NCBI GenBank assembly: GCA_027592105.1
Contig: JAQCLA010000093.1
Location: 1-8,867, forward strand
From: Pseudomonadota bacterium
GTDB lineage: Bacteria; Pseudomonadota; Alphaproteobacteria; Rhodobacterales; Rhodobacteraceae
Length of the DNA stretch: 8,867 bases
Direction of reading: 5' to 3'
Shown here: piece after piece, positions 5,607 through 8,867 of the stretch
Position numbering within the stretch: position 1 is the stretch's first letter
Layout of the letters: every line of letters starts with the position of its first letter
Translations under genes and position numbers: made by a program
Notes under the pieces: generated by a model
Told to the model about the DNA's origin: nothing
What the model saw: only the letters and a program-made list of their open reading frames with translations
The model's database searches: none

Positions 5607-6614
5607 ATGTCCGACCCCGATACACGCCTCGCCGAGATCGAAGCGCTGGGCGCAAAACTGGCCGAGGCCAAGGCCGCGATCGCCACCAAGATCATCGGCC
5701 AGACCGATGTGGTCGATCTGGCCTTGGGGGCGATGCTCTCGGGTGGGCATGCCTTGTTGATGGGTCTTCCGGGTTTGGGAAAGACCTTGTTGGTCGATAC
5801 ATTGGCCACCGTGATGGGGCTCAAGGCCAACCGGATTCAGTTCACCCCTGATCTGATGCCCGCCGATATCTTGGGTTCCGAGGTGTTGGATACGGGCACC
5901 GACGGCAGCCGTAGCTTTCGCTTCATTGAAGGGCCGGTGTTTTGCCAGCTCTTGATGGCCGATGAAATCAACCGTGCCAGCCCGCGCACGCAATCGGCGC
6001 TGTTGCAGGCCATGCAGGAGCGCGAAGTGACGATTGCAGGCACCCATCATGCCTTGCCGCGCCCCTTCCAAGTGCTCGCCACGCAAAACCCGATCGAGCA
6101 GGAAGGCACCTATCCCTTGCCCGAGGCGCAGCTTGACCGCTTTTTGGTGCGTATCGATGTGGCCTATCCCGACCGCGCGACCGAGCGCGGGATTTTGCTG
6201 GCCACAACCGGCACGGATACGGCGCGCGCGCATGCTGTTTTCACCGCTGAGGAATTGATCGCCGCCCAAGGCGTGGTGCGCGCCATGCCCGTGGGCGAAG
6301 CCGTGGTGGAGCTGATCCTTGATTTGGTCCGCGCCTGCCGCCCCGAGGCCGAGGAAGCGCCCGAGATCGTGCGCCGCACCGTCGCATGGGGGCCGGGACC
6401 GCGCGCGGCACAGGCCTTGATGTTGACGGCTCGCGCGCGTGCGCTTTTGGATGGGCGGCTTGCCCCATCGCCCGAGGATGTGGCGGCGCTTGCCCGCCCG
6501 GTGCTGAGCCACCGGATGGCGTTGAGCTATGGCGCGCGCGCCGAGGGTGCGGTTCTCGAACAGGTCATCGATGCCGTGGTCGCGCATGTCACAAGGATCG
6601 GAAAGGCCGCTTGA
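5607..6614 (+). CDS. moxR: MoxR-family AAA+ ATPase
   Basis: This 335-residue cytosolic AAA+ ATPase is of the MoxR class, chaperone-like enzymes that act with VWA-domain partners in maturing or inserting cofactors into protein complexes, or in envelope stress. Walker A is GLPGLGKT (53-60) and Walker B is LLMADE (115-120) followed by INRASPRTQSALLQAMQE, the MoxR helix. Sensor 1 is around TQNP (159-162), and EAQLDRF (173-179) carries a conserved arginine near the oligomer interface. Length and motif order are normal and no key residue is missing. The start MSDPD was chosen from GGAG seven bases upstream. A longer in-frame reading from 5370 would run over the DUF1285 gene and is rejected. Its stop overlaps the start of the DUF58 gene, forming the first step of a coupled operon. 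Confidence 0.95.
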   Translation: MSDPDTRLAEIEALGAKLAEAKAAIATKIIGQTDVVDLALGAMLSGGHALLMGLPGLGKTLLVDTLATVMGLKANRIQFTPDLMPADILGSEVLDTGTDGSRSFRFIEGPVFCQLLMADEINRASPRTQSALLQAMQEREVTIAGTHHALPRPFQVLATQNPIEQEGTYPLPEAQLDRFLVRIDVAYPDRATERGILLATTGTDTARAHAVFTAEELIAAQGVVRAMPVGEAVVELILDLVRACRPEAEEAPEIVRRTVAWGPGPRAAQALMLTARARALLDGRLAPSPEDVAALARPVLSHRMALSYGARAEGAVLEQVIDAVVAHVTRIGKAA

Positions 6615-7504
6615 GCGATACCGCCCGCCATACCGCGCAAACCCTGCGCTCGCGGTCGGAGGCCGTCGCGGCCGCCGCGCCTGCCTTGTTGGCCGATGCG
6701 CAGCATTTGGCGGCAACGGTGCTTTTGGGTGTGCATGGGCGCAAGCGCGCAGGCAGCGGTGATGAGTTCTGGCAATATCGCCCCGCACAGGCAGGTGACA
6801 GCTACCGCCAGATTGATTGGCGACGCTCGGCCTTGTCGGATGGCCATTTCATTCGTCAAACGGAATGGCAGGCGGCGCAGGCGATCATGATCGGGGTCGA
6901 TGATGGGGCATCGATGCAGTTCAGCGGTCATAAATCCCGCCCCGAGAAACGCCGCCGTGCGCAGACATTGGCCATGGCGCTGGCGATCATCGCTGTGCGC
7001 GGGGGTGAACGTGTGGGGTTGACCCATCTGGCCGATGCGCCGCGTGGGGGCAATGCGCAGTTGATGCGGATCGCGACCGCCTTGATGGAGGATCACGCCG
7101 AGGTCGATTACGGCACACCGCGCGCCCAGATCATGCCTTTGGGCAGTCGCGCCGTGTTCTTTTCGGATTTCTTCGGCGATATCGCGATGATCGAACAGGC
7201 CGTCGGTCGCGCCGCCGATCGCGAGGTGAAGGGCGCGCTGATCCAGATCCTCGACCCCGATGAAGAGCGTTTTCCCTTCGATGGGCGTACGGTGTTCGAA
7301 TCCATGACCGGCGCGATCCGGTTTGAAACGCTCAAGGCACGCGGCCTGCGCGACGCGTATCTGGAGCGGTTGGCCGCGCGGAAAACCCAATTGCAAGAGA
7401 TCTGCCGCCGCACTGGCTGGCGCTATCATCTCCATCACACCGACCAACCCGCTGAGCCCACGCTGTTGTGGTTGCATCGCGCGCTTGAACGGGTGCGGGC
7501 ATGA
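6611..7504 (+). CDS. DUF58 domain protein with VWA-like fold
   Basis: This 297-residue protein is the DUF58 partner usually encoded right after moxR. The hallmark is GSGDEFWQYRPAQAGDSYRQ (48-67), leading into IDWRRSA. The following VWA-like segment has VDDGASM (96-102) where a metal-binding DxSxS motif would lie; the middle serine is glycine, so the site is degenerate. No transmembrane helix is evident, so it is probably cytoplasmic or membrane-associated. The start is TTG at 6611, overlapping the moxR TGA as TTGA, with GGAAAGG (6600-6606) as ribosome binding site. An upstream in-frame ATG (6386) lies deep inside moxR and adds 75 residues of shadow sequence. The next gene overlaps its stop as ATGA, so the three genes are translationally coupled. 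The exact client of this module is unknown. Confidence 0.92.
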   Translation: MSDTARHTAQTLRSRSEAVAAAAPALLADAQHLAATVLLGVHGRKRAGSGDEFWQYRPAQAGDSYRQIDWRRSALSDGHFIRQTEWQAAQAIMIGVDDGASMQFSGHKSRPEKRRRAQTLAMALAIIAVRGGERVGLTHLADAPRGGNAQLMRIATALMEDHAEVDYGTPRAQIMPLGSRAVFFSDFFGDIAMIEQAVGRAADREVKGALIQILDPDEERFPFDGRTVFESMTGAIRFETLKARGLRDAYLERLAARKTQLQEICRRTGWRYHLHHTDQPAEPTLLWLHRALERVRA

Positions 7505-8867
7505 TCGCGGGTTTGGCCTTTGCCACGCCGCTTGCGCTTTTGGCGCTTTTGGCGCTGCCGATCCTGTGGTGGATCTTGCGCGCCGTGCCGCCCGCCCCGA
7601 TCCGCCGCCGCTTTCCGGGTGTGGCGCTTTTGTTGGGGCTGCGCGATGACGAAAGCCAGACCGACAAGACGCCGTGGTGGCTTTTGGCCCTGCGTATCGC
7701 GGCCTTGGCGGCTGCGATCATCGGCTTTTCCGGCCCGGTCTTGAACCCCCAACCGCTGCGCGCGGGCGACAGCCCTGTTTTGATCGTCATGGATAGCTCT
7801 TGGGCCTCGGCCCCCGATTGGATCGCAAGGCGCGACCGGGCCGCGCTTTTGTTGGACGAGGCCGCGCGCAGTGGGCGGCCCGTGGCCTTGGTGCAACTCA
7901 CCGACCTGCCCGGCGGCGAGATCGCTTTCCAATCGGCCAATGCGGTGCTGCCGCGTGTGCCCTCGCTTGTGCCTGCACCTTTTGCCCCTGATTTGGCGGC
8001 TGCGGCAGATTGGGCGCAAGCACTGTCTGGGCCGCTTGAAACATGGTGGATCTCGGATGGGATCGACCATCCTGGCCGCGCGATATTGACCGAAGCTTTC
8101 ATGCAAAAAGGCGCGTTGTCCGTGTTCGAAGGCGCGCGTGATGTGATCGCGCTCCGCTCGCCGCAGGTCGTCGATGGGATGCTGGAGGTCACGGCCATAC
8201 GCCGCGATGCCATTGCCCCGCGGGCCATCGAGATTGTGGCCCATGGACTTGATCCGCTGGGGATTGCACGCGAATTGGCGCGCGCGACCGCAGGCTTTGA
8301 CACAAGCGCCGACAGCGCCACGGCCAGCTTCGATTTGCCGCCTGAGCTGCGCAACCGCATTACCCGTTTCGAGATTGCAGGCCAGCGCGGCGCGGGTGGT
8401 GTGGCGCTGACCGATGACGCGCTACAGCGCCGCCAAGTCGCACTGATCGCGGGTGGTGCGACGGATGAGCAGCAGGCGCTTTTGTCGCCGCTGCATTACC
8501 TGCGCCAAGCGCTCGCCCCCAGCGCCGATCTGATCGAGGCGGCGTTGGGCGACGCGCTCTTGGCCAGCCCCGATGTGATCGTGCTGGTCGATATCGCCAC
8601 TCTGTCACCCGAGGAAGAAAATGGGTTGATCGCTTGGGTCGAGGCGGGTGGTTTGCTTTTGCGCTTTGCTGGTCCCCGGCTTGCGGCCTCGGATATCGCG
8701 CGCGATGTGGCGGGGCCATTGATGCCCGTGCGCCTGCGCGCTGGTGGGCGCAGCGTGGGCGGCGCGATGAGTTGGGGTGAGCCCAAGGCGCTCAGCCCCT
8801 TTACCGATACATCGCCGTTTTTCGGGCTGAACATCCCCGCTGATGTGACTGTCAGCGCGCAGGTCAT
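7501..8867 (+). CDS. BatA-like membrane protein, probable BatA/DUF4159 family, 3' end missing
   Basis: The frame is open for 455 codons to the window edge. The N-terminus has the BatA pattern: a hydrophobic helix at about residues 4-28 (TPLALLALLALPILWWIL), a basic loop (APIRRRFPG, 32-40), then a second helix at about 59-80 (WWLLALRIAALAAAIIGFSG). A VWA-like domain follows: VLIVMD (93-98) leads into D98-S-S100-W-A102, in which the usual final serine of DxSxS is alanine. Further on, DVIVLVD (358-364) and LIAWVEAGGLLLRFAG (376-391) resemble the class I amidotransferase-like fold common in these proteins. In Rhodobacteraceae such proteins are about 900 residues and often end in DUF4159, which would lie beyond this window. 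The ATG overlaps the DUF58 stop (ATGA, 7501-7504). Predicted to be anchored in the inner membrane and to act with MoxR and DUF58; DUF4159 itself is not visible here. Confidence 0.87.
   Translation, partial: MIAGLAFATPLALLALLALPILWWILRAVPPAPIRRRFPGVALLLGLRDDESQTDKTPWWLLALRIAALAAAIIGFSGPVLNPQPLRAGDSPVLIVMDSSWASAPDWIARRDRAALLLDEAARSGRPVALVQLTDLPGGEIAFQSANAVLPRVPSLVPAPFAPDLAAAADWAQALSGPLETWWISDGIDHPGRAILTEAFMQKGALSVFEGARDVIALRSPQVVDGMLEVTAIRRDAIAPRAIEIVAHGLDPLGIARELARATAGFDTSADSATASFDLPPELRNRITRFEIAGQRGAGGVALTDDALQRRQVALIAGGATDEQQALLSPLHYLRQALAPSADLIEAALGDALLASPDVIVLVDIATLSPEEENGLIAWVEAGGLLLRFAGPRLAASDIARDVAGPLMPVRLRAGGRSVGGAMSWGEPKALSPFTDTSPFFGLNIPADVTVSAQV

Noticed and set aside
5568..6788. Long minus-strand open frame (406 codons) opposite moxR and the DUF58 gene
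   Set aside because: It lies opposite a clear MoxR gene with intact motifs, its translation is rich in histidine, arginine, glutamine and glycine with no recognisable family pattern, and such antisense frames are common in GC-rich DNA.
7332..8360. Minus-strand open frame of 342 codons opposite the BatA-like gene
   Set aside because: It runs antisense to a coupled operon gene with clear membrane helices, and its Ser/Arg/Lys/Ala-rich translation shows no family pattern.

Overview
The window is GC-rich and densely coded. Its gene content points to an alphaproteobacterium, most likely of the Rhodobacteraceae/Roseobacter lineage: a TAXI-type TRAP transporter with a fused permease, an AerR/PpaA-like cobalamin-binding protein, a DUF1285 protein, and a MoxR-DUF58-BatA/DUF4159-type cluster. 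This placement is an inference from gene families; no rRNA, tRNA, CRISPR array or intact mobile element was seen.

Layout. Positions 1-325 hold no intact gene. On the minus strand they carry what looks like the decayed C-terminal end of a flavin-dependent amine oxidase. Positions 326-3740 (minus) are a three-gene TRAP operon, transcribed as solute-binding protein (TAXI family), small exported DUF1850 protein, then fused 4TM/12TM permease, with start and stop codons overlapping at both junctions. Positions 3741-4073 are a divergent intergenic region with an AT-rich core. That core holds a perfect TGT-N12-ACA palindrome, the PpsR/CrtJ operator form, a near-copy 25 bp upstream of it, and a TTGACA -35-like box inside the perfect site. 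Positions 4074-4919 (plus) encode the AerR/PpaA-like protein. It converges, with a 4-bp gap, on the DUF1285 gene (4924-5544, minus). From 5607 to the window end (plus) runs a translationally coupled cluster: MoxR AAA+ ATPase, DUF58 protein (TTG start overlapping the moxR stop) and a large BatA-like membrane protein cut off by the window edge.

How the parts work together. The TRAP genes form one importer: periplasmic binding protein, membrane permease and an accessory protein. Its substrate cannot be read from the sequence. MoxR, DUF58 and the BatA-like protein resemble MoxR/VWA systems in which an AAA+ ATPase acts on envelope or metal-cofactor proteins through VWA-like partners; both VWA-like proteins here have degenerate metal-binding motifs. 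The most interesting element is the AerR/PpaA-like gene: a putative light- or cobalamin-responsive antirepressor with PpsR-like operators on its own promoter and no photosynthesis genes next to it. That arrangement would let an unlinked locus join the PpsR regulatory circuit.
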